From Ricinus communis (taxonomy: Eukaryota > Streptophyta > Magnoliopsida > Malpighiales > Euphorbiaceae): a DNA stretch of 64,000 nt. The notes below the pieces were generated by a model. That model ran no database searches. It saw nothing but the letters and a program-made list of their open reading frames with translations, and was not told the DNA's origin. Positions 35,504-48,511 of this stretch are shown one piece after another; position 1 is the stretch's first letter, and every line of letters starts with the position of its first letter. The DNA lies in assembly GCF_019578655.1 (NCBI RefSeq), contig NC_063259.1, positions 8,916,001 through 8,980,000 of the forward strand. The letters run 5' to 3'. The translations under genes and the position numbers were made by a program.

Positions 35504-38436
35504 TGTAACGCCCACCTAATGCATTTGCATTTATTTTTATAACATGCATATCATATAGATATAAGAAATGCATGAGATATATGTGGTATTAATGCTAATG
35601 TTAAATAGAAGAAGATTATAAATGTTACAATTAAGTCCATAACAAGAATTAGAAAGTTAAAGGATTAAATTGATTAATGGTAAAAATAAAGGGCTTAAAT
35701 TGGTTTATTAAACTTAAAAAAAAAATAGAATGTCCTGGATTTAGTATGTGGCAGCTTAAAAAAAAAACATATGAATAGAAAAGGGAAAAAGAAAGAAAGG
35801 GTGGTATTCCTTCTTCCTTCTTCTTCTTCTTCTTAAAAAAAAGACTGAATTTTCAAGTGAAATTTGAAAGTTTAGAATCCATTTCAGATCTTAATCTTCA
35901 TCTTCAAAGGCTTTAGAGGTTTATTTGGTAAATAACTTTAATATTTTTTTAAATTGAGTTAGAGTTTAGAAGATATAGAATTCAGGTTCTAAGATCCAGT
36001 TTTTCAGTCTTATTGTTTTGATTATATCTTGAGTTAGGAAGCTTTAAATCAAGTGTTCTTTAATGATATGGAAACTCTGAAGAGTTATTTAAAAATTTTC
36101 TTCGTTTAGCTGGATCTGAATCATGCTCTATGTTAGTATAATAAGAGAAAACATCTTATTGTTCAGTTTCCATCGTTGGTCTGAGTAAGGTGGATTATTT
36201 CGTAGGGATCTTTCTCTATACACCTGCAATTGAAACATAATTAAATTTTAAATTATATTAGATACATAAAGTTAGTGATCTGGAAAGTTTCATCATGAAA
36301 TTTGTTGTATAGAAGTTTTGGTGGATTTTTAAATTTACCCTATTAATTTTATCATAGTTGGCAGTCACATATATTTAGATAGTTTATGATATTATCATGC
36401 TAGATGAAATTCTATTATTTTTGGGTGTCCAAAAATAAGTGAATTGTGGTCTATTTCAGCTAAACCAATTGGGAATGAGGGTGACACCCAAGTAAATACA
36501 AGCAAAGAAAAGGGAGCAATAAAGGTAAGTGAATAACTTAATATTCTATGTGAATATAACACAAAATAAATAATTATAATTTATTTGTTAAATTTATTGA
36601 TTAAGGAAATGTATATAATATATTAATAGATATTAATTTTTGCTTATGGTGATTTTTAATTATGGTATTGATTGGTGATTGTTTTTGAAATGAGATTGTA
36701 CATATGAATGTTGATTGGTGAATTTGGGTGTCCTGTTATGATGTGAACAATATATTTGATTTAGCCATGTCTAGAGTTTTATAACTCCAAATGGAATGTT
36801 ACTTATTGTTATAGAAAATTTGAGATGTAATTTACAAATGTTATAGAAATAGAGGAAGCTTGATTTTGCTGTTTTAATGGCCAATTTGGATCATACTTTC
36901 TGTTGTTTAATTTTATTAACAATTTTACTATGATGGATTGTTTTTAATGTTTCTCTTTCTATACACATCCAATTGGTGTAAAATTAGTTTCAAATTAATT
37001 TAGACTTATAATATCACTGATATGGAGAATATAATTTTGGAATTCCTAATGTGAAATTTTTGGTGTATTTTTGAATGTACATTATTAAATCTGCCGTGTT
37101 GGAATATGGTATATTTTTTGTATATCATGGGTATATTATGGTTTCTTATATATTGTGGAGATGTTAATTGTTTAAATGGAGTTGTATGTGATATATGTAA
37201 ATATAAGAATTATGGTTGGATGAATATAAGGACGCAATGCTACTTGTTAATAAGCCAAGACTGTGTGTGAGGTGGAATTCCCCACAAGATTATGGTGGAT
37301 TGTGTGCATATGGGGATCCATGAAAGAAAAAATAATAAGGAATTATATATAATTCACAATTTCATTGTTGTCATAAAGATAATACTATGGCAATGTTTAT
37401 ATACACACTAGAAAGTCATAATTAAATATCGAATGGTTTGATGCTTGATAATACTACATGCTTGATTGTGTTATTTTTCATATGAAATTATGTTATTCAT
37501 TTGCTGAGTTGCAGGCTCACTCCTCTGCATTATTTTTCAGGATTAGAAGAATTACAATTGGTCTTGAAGAAACATTTGCATCAGTCGCACTAGCATTTTG
37601 TCAAGTGGGTCAGCAGGAGCTCGCCCTCAGTTTTTCTTGAACGTGACATGTGTAATGAATTTTATTATCATGTATAAGACTAGTGTATTTTATGTGTATA
37701 TAAAAAAATGAATTATTTGATGTTGTGAGCTTTTTGGTGTGTGATATGTATTGTGACACCTGTAAAGGATGTCAGACATACATTGTATGCAAAGAGTGAT
37801 ACATAACATATTTCTTAACTACTAACTTTTAACTCACAAATTAATATGTATAACAAAAACTATTTATATGAGTCATACATATCACACACCAAAAAGCTCA
37901 CAGCATTAAATAGTACACTTTTTTTATATACACATAAAATGCTTCAGATTTATACATGATAATGAAATCCACTTGACATGTCACGTCCAAGAAAGAAAAA
38001 GTTAGGGCGACCTCCTGCTGACCTACCTGACACAATGCTAGTGCGACAGATGTAAATGTTTCGTCAAAACCAATTATAATTCTTCTAATCCTGAAAAAGA
38101 AATAATGCAGAGGAGTGAGCCTGCAACTCAGCAAAAGAATAACATAATTTTCTATGAAAAATAACACAATCAAATGTGTAGTACTATCAAACATCAAACC
38201 ATTCGATATTTAATTATGACTTTATAGTATTTACATAAATCTTGTCATAGTATTTTCTTTAGGACAGCAATGAACCCGTGAATTACATTTAATTCCATAA
38301 TAGTATATATATTTTTATCTTCATGGATCCCCATACGCACACAGCTAACCATAATCTTATGGGGAATTCTATATCGCACACAGCCTTGCCTGATTCACAA
38401 GTAGTATTGTGTCCTTACAATCATCCAACCATAATT

Positions 38437-38480
<44 letters not shown>

Positions 38481-40122
38481 CCATTTAAATAACTAACATT
38501 TCCATAATATATAAGAAACCATAATAATACTTATGATATACCAAAAACATACCATATTCCAACATGGCAGATTTAATAGTGTGCATTCACAAATACACCA
38601 AAAATTCTACATTAGGAATTCCAAAACCATATTCTCCAGATCAGTAATATTATAAGTCTAGATTAATTTAAAACTGATTTTACATCAAATGGATGTGTAT
38701 AGAAAGAGAAACATCAAAAATATTCTACCATGGTCAAGCTGTCAATAAAATTAAGCAATAGAAAGTATGATCCAGATTGGCCATCAAAACAGCAAAATCA
38801 AGCTTCCTCTATTTCTATAACATTTGTAAATTACATTACAAATTTTCTATAGCAATAAGTAGCACTCCATTCGGAGTTATAAAACTCCAGATATGGCTAA
38901 ATTAAATATACTGTTCACATTATAACAGGACACCCGAATTCACCATTCAACATTCATATAGAACATTAAGTTATTCACTTACCTTTGTTGCTCCCTTCCC
39001 TTTGCTTGAGCTTACTTGGGTGTCACCCTCATTCTAAATTGGTTTAGCTAAAATAGATCATAATTCACTTATTTTTAAACATCCAAAGTTAATAGAACTT
39101 CATATAGCATGATAACATCACTAAACTCTCTACATATGTGTGGCTGCCAACTATGACAGAATTAATAGGGTAAATTTAAAAATCCACCAAAACTTCTATA
39201 CAACAAATTTCATAATGAAATTTTTCAGATCACTAACCTTATGTGTCTAATATAATTTAAAATTTATTTTGTTTCAATTGGAGGTGTATAGAGAAATATC
39301 CGTACAAAATAATCCACCTTACTCAGACCAAAGATGGAAACTGAATAATAAAATGTATTCTCTTATTATACTAATATAGATCCTGATTCAGATCGAGCTA
39401 AGGAAATAAAAGTTTTAGATGACTCTTTAAAGTTTCTATATCATTAAAGAACACTCAATTTAAAGCTTCCTAGCTCAAGATATGATCAAAACAATAAGAC
39501 TGAAAAACTAGGTCTTTAGAACTCGAATTCTATGTCTTCTAAACCCTAACTCAATTCAATAAAATATTAAAATACTTACCAAATAAATCTCTAGAGCCTT
39601 TGTAGATGAAGATTAAGATAAAATATGGATTCTAAACCTCCAAATTCCACTTGAAAATTCAATTTTCTCTTTTATTTTTTTTTTTTGAAGAAGAAGAAGA
39701 AGAAAGAAAGAAGGAAGAAGATGGAAGAAGAACTACCACATTTTCTTTCTTCTTCCCCTTTTCTATCATATTAATAATATTTTTTTTTAAAGTTCAATTA
39801 ACCCCTTAATTTTTTTGCCATTAATCAACTCAATCCCTTAACTTTCTAATTCTTATTATGGAGTTAATTGTAACATTTATAATATTATTCTATTTAACAT
39901 TAGCACTAATACCATACATATCTCATGCATTTCTCATATCTATATGATATGCATGTTATAAAAATAAATGCAAATGCATTAGGTGGGCATTACATGTATG
40001 ACTCATATAAATAGTTTTTGTTATACATATTAATATATGAGTTAAAATTAGTTATTAAGAGACATGTTATGTATCAGTCATATCCATACAATGTATACAT
40101 GACATCCTTTACAGGTGTCACA
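35504..40122 (+). mobile_element. LTR family B copy B2, split by B3
   Basis: B2 parts: 35504-37751 and 39995-40122, colinear with B1 (19094-21464). The left flank is GGTAG as at B1's right side, but the right flank is TAATA instead of GGTAG. So the duplicated block ends exactly at the LTR end, and sequence to the right is unrelated to the MULE. Confidence 0.85.
37752..39994 (-). mobile_element. Nested solo LTR, family B, copy B3 (inverted)
   Basis: 2243 bp in reverse orientation: TGTGACACCTG at 37752 and GTGGGCATTACA ending at 39994. Perfect target duplications TGTAT at 37747-37751 and 39995-39999. The uninterrupted site is seen in B1 (GATATGTATGACTCAT near 21336). An expanded (TA)n tract lies at 38440-38468. 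Confidence 0.9.
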
Positions 40123-42704
40123 TAATATCCCATATACTCTATTTCTCCATAATCAAAAGACAACCTACACCTCATTCTTCACAGTTTTGTTATTTTGCAG
40201 GTTGTTCTTTTTATTCTAGTAGCCATCATAAGTTCTTTTAGTGCCAAAGGAACTTGCATAATCCTCCACATTCCTCAAGTTATTACTTTTTACCTTAATT
40301 ACCAGAAGGTATCACCCCAAGGGCCAAAGTTTCGAATTAAACCTATTTTAGGTATACATTTGGTTGTGTTTAATCATATTTTATGTTTGTATTAAATTTA
40401 AAAATTGTATTTTTTGAAAAAAAAAGGTCCCAAAAAATAAGAGCTACAAGCTTTTGGAAGCTTACCGCACGCGGGTTAAGTCTTAGTCCACGTCGACTTC
40501 CACTTAGCCCATATGGGGTAAGGTCCCCACAGGTTAAGCTCACAAAAGCTTGATCTTTCCATTTCTTTTTGTACTTTTGGCTAATTTTTTATCTTAAAAG
40601 CTTTTGTACTTTATGTTAATTACTTAATGAATATGTTTAGTTTTTGTTTGGTAGATTATAGTGTTAATGTGATGTTATTTAATATGTTTAGTTAGTTTTA
40701 AGGTTAATAGTTGCCTTCATTGTATGAATATATTTAATTAGTTTTTAATGCATGATTAGTAAAAGATTAAAGTGAAATAAGTTTAATTATTTTATGTTTT
40801 ATTGACTGTTTGAAGTTTTACATCACATGTTTAAAGTTGTTAATTATTAAAGGATTAAATGTATGATTTAATGTGCTTTAGGATTTAAATGTATTTTGCA
40901 TGATAAATGGATTAATAATAGGATTGATAGTATGATTATGTTTATTTAAATGCTTTGTTCTCCATTTATTTTCTTTAGGTTAGATTTAGTATGATTAATT
41001 CTATTTGAGTGAATATTTTATGTGTTTGGTCGCATTGCCTTTATTATTTTAATTATTTCACGAGTATTAGACTAACTTCTAATTTTATAAAATATAGGTT
41101 TGGTTGGCCGAATGGGCATAACCCCCTTTAACGAGGATATGTTTAAGTTTGCTTGGATATTTTGATTATTTTAATACCTTTGTTGGTTGATTTAAGTTTA
41201 TATGGGTTGTTAGTTGTCGCCCTTATATTTTATTAATCTGTTTTGCATCTCCATTAATTCCTTTCTTCCTATTCTTTATATTTATTTTATTATTTCTTTG
41301 ATTGATCACTTCACATGTTCATTAAAATAAATCAATTCACCAATATGAGTTCCCGCCTTTCATTCCTCACTCATTTAATTAACCTAAGATAAAATGAAAC
41401 TGTAGCTCACATGATTAATAAACCGGTTCTCATTTGGTCACCTTGGTATGTTAGATAAAATCTAAGGTACCAACATTACCTCTCTTAGGATTAATTGCAC
41501 CAATGCGCCTTCGATGTAGATAGATGTATGCTAGGTTAGTCTCTCTCTTTTCTCACCTTTAAATATTTTAAATAAGATAATAAAATGTTATTGTAATAAA
41601 AGAAGTAGTAACCAAGCTAGGTTAGTACAATTAGGAAAACCAAAAGCCTTAGAGTCTAGTGGAGGCCGGACTTTGTGTCCGGGCCTGTTGGAGTGCTTAA
41701 ATCCTTCCTCACATGTACCTAACTTTTCAAAATCAAATCTCTGATTCGGGAAGGGGGAGAGTTAGGCTCTCTGCAAGGTATCTGAGCCACCATCCTTCAC
41801 TCTTCTCTATTTGTCCCGATTATTTTATCCAGGTGGCGGCTCCCAATCTTCTTTGATAATTTACGGCCATCGCAATTGTTATGATCCCTTGAGACCTCTT
41901 CTCAGATGGATCATTTTTAAATCGAGCCTAGTATGGACAAGACAATGACGCGCACCCAAGTTTCTTTAGTGACTACGATATTATAAAGCTTTTCAACCTA
42001 ATTGGGAACACACTAACTTGTCACTAATACTAGTGCAAAGATGGGAGTCTCTACCCGGGTAATCACCGGGACACTTTTACTAATGAGTGACATCTCTCAG
42101 ATTCTATAAGGAAGCTTATGCCATAGAGTCCAGAGATGGATCCGAAAGTCAACTTCCTCATTTGCGTATATTAGTCTTTAATTTTATTATTCAATAAATT
42201 ACTCCCTACAAATGCAAGCAATTTCATATACATGCATGCCAAAACATCACACATAATACACCTAAGTCTAGTCCATATTAATTAATCTAGCCCACATTTG
42301 AGTTGTTGATCTAATTTACTAACCAATTATATGTAAGGCCCACCTAATCTAGCCCAATTACATGTTATGCTCTTTGGATTCCGGCTTTTAAACCTAATGG
42401 ACTACTTATTATGAGAAGGCCCATTCCTGGTTATCTTAATCCTAACTAAGTTCAAACCCTAACTAAACATGTTAAAAGCCCGCTAGTCTACTTGGATTTT
42501 AGGGTTTCAGACCCAATTAAGGTTGATTAGCCTATTAGACTAAAAGATTCATGTTGGATTAGTTTCTTAGCCCTAATTCTATATGGCCCATTTTTATCAA
42601 TCAGTCATATAATCATGTATTCAGTTAACATACAAAAAATAAAAATAAATTTAAACAAAGTAGAAGGAAAAAACCCTAATTATTACAACCCGCATCCTAG
42701 AATG
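40123..42704. other. Spacer with gypsy LTR-like sequence
   Basis: 40123-41100 is AT-rich, with a fold-back (CAAGCTTTTG near 40448 and its complement near 40544). 41460-42200 contains sequence reminiscent of Tat/Ogre-type gypsy LTR ends (GTGTCCGGGCC at 41674; AGGTGGCGGCTCCC at 41831). I cannot set element borders or find a coding frame. Confidence 0.35.
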
Positions 42705-44044
42705 TTCATTGATTTTCCTTCAATTACCAACACAATCTCGCATCCCTAGAGCCGATTTTCACATGCACGAGCATTAAAAACTAATTAGAATGAGATATAA
42801 TATATTAAAAACATCAAAATAAAAGTTACAGAAGCCAATCAAAACCCTAAATCACTAAAAATCCTAAATCTTATAAACTAATAGAAGGTAATCAAAATAA
42901 AAGAATCATGTTTTAATACGTTCAATTACTTAATCATAATAATAAATAAATCTAAATTTTAACTCTATAACATGTTTCTAATAAAATCTAAAACCCTAAT
43001 TGGCAAACATCAAATCTCAAAAACTCTTAAGTTCTTATTATCAAATTTAAAATCCTATTAACACGCATATTAATGAAAGAAACTAATAGATCAAAACTCT
43101 AATCATGTCTCTAAAGAAAAATAATACAAAAACTAAAAGAAGGAACGATAGAAGCGATCTTTATGATGAATGTGGATGTATGGTGGAAGGAACCCTCAGG
43201 TTGTCATCCTAGATGTTGGATCTACGAGTCTCGGGCGATGAGGATGCAGTTGGATCGAAAACTGAATAGGAATCCAGAGCTGGAGCTGGCTTTGTGAAAT
43301 CGTTCGTCGATTAAAAAGGATTTTCCAAAAACGCTCTTTCTTAAGTGACTCGTTTCCTAAAATGGCTCTTTTTACAATGGCTTAGACTCTCTAACGATAG
43401 CTATGATTAATAGTATTTTTTTTTTTTTTTTATGATTTTCCTTATGTTCTTTCTTTCTCAGTGTTTCTTCTATATCGATTTAACTAACATTCAATTTCTA
43501 GTTCTTGATTCCTTCTTGAAACCCTAAACACCTTTTTCTATTTATAAAGGTAGGATTTCTAAGGAAACCTTAAATAAAGCGATAGATTTTAGGAATATAG
43601 ATAAATATCTCATTTTATTTGTTTAAAATTTAAATAATTATCAATAAAATTATATGATTATCGTTAAAGAAAGCTTTTAGAATTTATATCTAGATGTGAC
43701 ATCACCTCAAAAAATGACGTTGGAGTGCAAAACTCCAATAGGCTCTACGTACAGCTGATAGGCTCTATGTACAGTCGAATCGGTTCTACATACAACTAAT
43801 CGACTCTCCATAGGAAAAATTTATAAAAAACTTGCAATTAGGTCCCTATATTTGTAAAAACTATTGTTTTAACCCTTAAACTTAATTTTTTATGATAATT
43901 AGGTCCAAATTAACTTTAAAATGGTAATTTTAGCTAGATTAACTTTGATCCTAGCCTCGAATTTGTCAATTCTTCACCTGTCGAGACTCAGTAGGGTTTT
44001 TTATTTTTTCATTGATATTTGGATCTAGAAAAGGATTGCTGACA
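42705..44044 (-). repeat. Long repeat, probable LTR (copy 1)
   Basis: Direct repeat of 48512-49855, with many substitutions and small indels. Read on the minus strand both begin TGTCAG (44044 and 49855). The plus-strand position of gag between them suggests LTRs of one minus-strand element. The other LTR end and a target duplication could not be found. Confidence 0.6.
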
Positions 44045-46530
44045 GCTATCTCCGATTTGTCAAAATTTATGAGCATGCAAATGCATTAAACAAATAGAGA
44101 CAAATCATAGACATTAAGGATACGAAAAAAGGATATGCTGTAGGAGCCATGCCTCTTAAGCTCAAACTTTGATTGTTGATTCGATGTGGGGGGCCACGCC
44201 CACTTGAGTTTAGGACTTCGCCTGCTTAGGTTGAGGACTTCGCCCTATTGTGGATTTGAGGACTTCGCGTTCTTTGATTGAGGACTTCGCTTGCTTCGAT
44301 TGAAGGACTACGCATGTTTGATTAGGGAACCACGCCTGTTGATATTGGAAACCGCGCCCATCTAATTTGATGATTTAAGAACCACGACTGTCTGAATTTG
44401 GGAATTTGCCCGCTGATTTGGGAACCATGCTTGCTAATTTAGGAACCACGCTCGTTGATCTGGGAACTACACCCGATGATTTGGGGACCACGCCCGAGGA
44501 TAAACATTTGCAGAGACTTCCCTCTGGCTTTTTGGTTATTTTCCACTTCAGGATGCAATTATGTTGTAATTTCTGCTTTGTGTTGTGAGTTTTGGTAAAT
44601 TCTCCACTTTTATGTGTTAGACTGGTATGTGCTTTACTCTCTTAGATTGCTATTGATTTTTTAAAATTTAAACTGATTTTCTACTTCCAAAAAATAGGCT
44701 GGTGAGCTTACACTAATTGTATTCCACTTCGGGAAGTAGGCCTGTGAGCTTCCATTTTGCGATATATGATGATATTCCACTTTAGGAAGTAAACTGATTT
44801 TCCACTTTGGAGAATGAGCTAATCATCTTCTACTTCAGAAAGTAAACTGAATGAAGATCAACACTTGTTGCAACAAGATTCTTATCCATCAAACTTTTCT
44901 TTATTTTCCTGTTACAGGTTAGTGGTATAGATACAAGTGTATAAAGATTACATTAAGTAAAAAGTAATGAGGGTGCATGATATGCATGTTATATATGCCA
45001 TGTAATATATTTCTAAAAATCATCCTTCAGTTTAAACAGAGACATTCTAGTGCCCATCAATATTAACACTTTGAGAGTTCAATCGTCTGCTCTTTGGCAC
45101 ATGACATGGAGCCTAATAGTCGATGGAAAGAGATTGAGAAAATAATGCATATCAAAGGCCTAAAAGTCATGATGATCGTATGAAGCATGGTTCTAGAGAT
45201 AACTCAAGCATGCAAGGACTGAATAGTTTTTTTCTAGAGGCTGTATTGATACTTGTGTAATGACAATTGGTTTCGCAACAATCTTATGCAAATAACAACC
45301 AATCTCTTTCATTTTCTTACTTTTATGCCCTAATTTTTTTCTAAGTCGCCCTTTTAGGTTTTCAACTTAGCAGGCTAATGTTGTAATTTTTGCCTAAGCT
45401 GTCCTTTTGGGTTTTCAACATTGCAAATTCTATTTTTACCTAAACCGCCCTTTCAGGTTTTGAACTTAGTGTTTTCTTTATACTTTTTTTCTATTTTCTA
45501 TTTTTCTTTTTTTCACTTTTTGCAGATTTAGTTACTCGAGTACTTGAAGTCACTTTTTTCAAGCTTGTAGATGATTTCATTGATTTTAAAAACTTCCCCT
45601 GAAACAAGACTCATTTAAATGTATGCTGAAAGGCTCTAATTCTAGTGATTCATTATGCATGATGTCAAGATTTATGAAGACTTGACTGCTGCTAATTCTT
45701 AGGTTTTTCCTACAGGAATGTTAAAGAAATTGATCTTGCTTTTATTCAGATCTCATAGATTTCACTTCTCATTGTATTTTATCCTTCTAGCAGTGCACAA
45801 GCAATGAAAATTGATGTGCAAATTTGACAAAAATTCTAATCAAATTATGTTCATTTAATCTGGGCACAAACGGGTACAATTTTTATTTTATATAATACTA
45901 CTCTTGTTATCAACTAGTCCTTTCGGATTTTTTAGTTGCCTATTTTTTCTTACCTTATTTCCTTAACTTTTGCCTGACTAGCCAGTACAAATCTTCTAGT
46001 CAGTAGGATTTGCTTTTCCATTTCTTTTCTATTTTTCTATTTTCCTTTTCTTTAAGGATAGTATTTGATATGGTCTAGATTGAATTGTGAACTTATTGCC
46101 CCTGAGATTTGAACTCCTTTTAGCATCTTTGAACTTAATTTTTTTTCTTTTTTCCTTTGATATTGAATTTTTCCAGCTCGATCTAAATTTCTTTTTAGAG
46201 TTAAGTGCAATAGGCTTTGCATATTTTAGGATTAGAGCACCAATCTTTAGTCACTTCTATCCTCAGAGGTCTGTTCTTAAGGTTGTTATGTGATGAGGGC
46301 TAAATTTAGTCTTCTTGCTTTGCCCCCGAGTGTGTTAGATAATTCTATTGCCTTGAATTCAATCGCGTGTATCAAATACTATCTCTTTCTATTTGTCTTT
46401 TTCTTTTTTTATTATTCTCTTATTTTCTCTTTCTTCAAGAGTTATATTATGTGCGATAGAAATGAATCTAAAATTATTATTTGTGCGCATATTGAATAAA
46501 TGAATTCAAATAGAATTAGTGTTAAACATA
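44045..46530 (-). other. Noncoding internal region with tandem repeats
   Basis: Holds a ~21-22-bp minisatellite (44212-44504), a looser ~30-50-bp repeat with CTACTTC/GGAAGTAG words (44660-44850), and three ~50-bp-spaced copies of CCTAARCYGYCCTTTTRGGTTTT (45340-45465). Tat/Ogre-type gypsy elements often carry such repeats between pol and the 3' LTR. The open frames seen here (e.g. 46087-46499) have no family resemblance. Confidence 0.45.
44212..44504. repeat. Minisatellite, ~21-22 bp unit
   Basis: About 13 degenerate units, changing from AGGACTTCGCCTGCTT.. to GGGAACCACGCCYGTTGATTT.. along the array. Confidence 0.8.
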
Positions 46531-46539
46531 CTCATGTAG

Positions 46540-47660
46540 TAATCATTGTTATGCAAAATACCATTAAGATAAACATCAAATAAGCAAAAATTAGAGTTAT
46601 TTCATTAATCCTAAAAGCATAATCATTTTTTGTCTCAAAATAAATCAAGAGTTGAATCTTGTGAAGCTTCATCATCTTCAGATGGTAGCTTTTCAATCTC
46701 GGTAGCTTCATAGTTTTCCATGCTCCATCCAGCTTTCGCATTTTCCATTTCTTTTACTTGTAAGCCATCATCGTACAAGTTCACAAAGGTCTTGGAATTC
46801 ATAATCTGCAGCTTGTCCACCTAAGATGGGAGAATATTTCGGACTATCATCTGAACTTGATCCTTTTTAGAAGGCTTGTTTTTCATTAGAACTACTTTGT
46901 TCCTCCATCTAGTCAAGAAGTCAGAAAAGGACTCATCGAGTTTTTGCTTTGTTGATTCCAAATCCTTTATAGAGACTTCTAGGTGAGCGTTGTATCATAT
47001 TGCTTCACAAAAGCATCATAAAGCCTTTTACAATCAAACTTGATGGGCATTTCCAACCCATAGTATATGTTCACAGCTAGCCCTTTTAATAAGAGTATAA
47101 ACAGCTTGATGATTTGGGTCTTAGCCACATGAGTAGTACTCATGAGAATTGAATATTGCTTCAAATGCACCTTTAGATCTCCAATTTCATTGAACTTCTG
47201 CATTTCAGTCATACAAAATTTGGGAGATCACTTGTCCTCTCAAGTTAATATCAATCCATCAAAATCAAAGGTTGAATCTAAAGCTTCATCTTTTAACATA
47301 TATTGCATCTTGTCGAGTCTTTTAGTCAAACTATGCGGAATCTCGAAGCCTATAACAACTTTTGCAATAAGAGTAGACTCTTTCTTAGCTTGTTCTAGCA
47401 TGAAGTCTTCTAAGTTCCAGAGGTGCTCATTACGTGCTTCCACATCATGAGTAGCAGCAGTAGTAGTTAGCAGTAGTAGGCTTTTGGATAGTCTATTTCT
47501 TAAAAATCTTAGCCAAAGATTGCTGGAGTTCCTTTCAAATCATAATCCTTAGGTCAGCCATGATTGCAGTCTTGATTGCATCAATGTCTTGCTCGTGGAC
47601 CATCTTTGTTTCAATTTCTAAAGTGCTATTTCTTGGGCTTTTGTCTTAATTGTTGGTAAA
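46540..47660 (-). pseudogene. Gypsy gag remnant
   Basis: Minus-strand frames contain FNEIGDLKVHLKQYSILM.. and IIKLFILLLKGLAVNIYYGLE.. and LYDAFVKQYDTTLT (46979-47212), the pattern of plant retrotransposon gag (retrotrans_gag). An upstream piece (47443-47240) gives LEDFMLEQAKKES and FEIPHSLTKRLDKMQY. Stops and frame changes are frequent, and protease, RT and integrase are absent. A TGGTATCAG word at 48306-48314 (minus) may be what is left of a primer site. Confidence 0.65.
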
Positions 47661-48511
47661 ATTGGCCCTCTTGATATCCATTCTTGTCTTATCCAAAACT
47701 AAGGATGATAATCTAAAATGGCTTTAAGATAGAGAGTTAGAGTGGTGCATGAGATGCATGGTATACATGATGCACGTGAGATGCAAAAAAAGGTTAGAGA
47801 ACATAAAGAAATTTATAAAATACTATACAATCATCCTTCTAACCTTATTACTCCCGCACACGATTCATAGTAAGTCTTTCTTTCTTAGGGTTTTGGGTCT
47901 GGGCTTTCTACCAATAAGGGATAGTAGGCTCAATGCGCATGCCATAAGCTCTTAAAGCAAACTTAAAACAAACAAGGCAATGTTTCTCAATATAAGTATA
48001 AAGCCTGCATATCTTAGGCCTGGGGCCTGATTCCACATATCTTTAGGTCAAGGCTTTCCAATACTTGGGCTTAAGTACTTATAAAGAGAAACATCTCAAA
48101 TAGCAATAGGGTTCCTGAGGGAGATTATTACTGTCATTACTATAAGCTGAGTCTTGGGTAAGGATAAAAGGCTTCCAAAAGTAAAAAGTGTTCTTCCTTG
48201 GCTCGTCTCCTCACTCAAGGGTCTATGAGAATTACTCATTACTTATGAGTGATGGTTGGCAAGTGTCGTAGTTCTAGGTTTTGAGTAGAACCAAAGAGCC
48301 ACTAACTGATACCATTCGGGCTAAAGGGACAACCTGCCTACTACTACGATTGCAAAAAGAAAAAGACCTAAAACTATATAAAGGCTGAAAATACATCAAA
48401 TTACGTCAAAAAATCAAAAGAATGGGTGTCTAGCACGAACAGCCGATCGGCTCAACCTAGAGCCAATTGGCAATATATTGAGCCGATCGGCTCTAGGGTG
48501 CTTGGGTGAGT

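Noticed and set aside
44161..45480. Regularly spaced repeats considered as a CRISPR-like array
   Set aside because: Eukaryotic context; units are contiguous and degenerate, with no unique spacers.
46087..46499. Two short plus-strand frames in the gypsy internal region
   Set aside because: T-rich sequence producing Phe/Leu strings; opposite to gag orientation.
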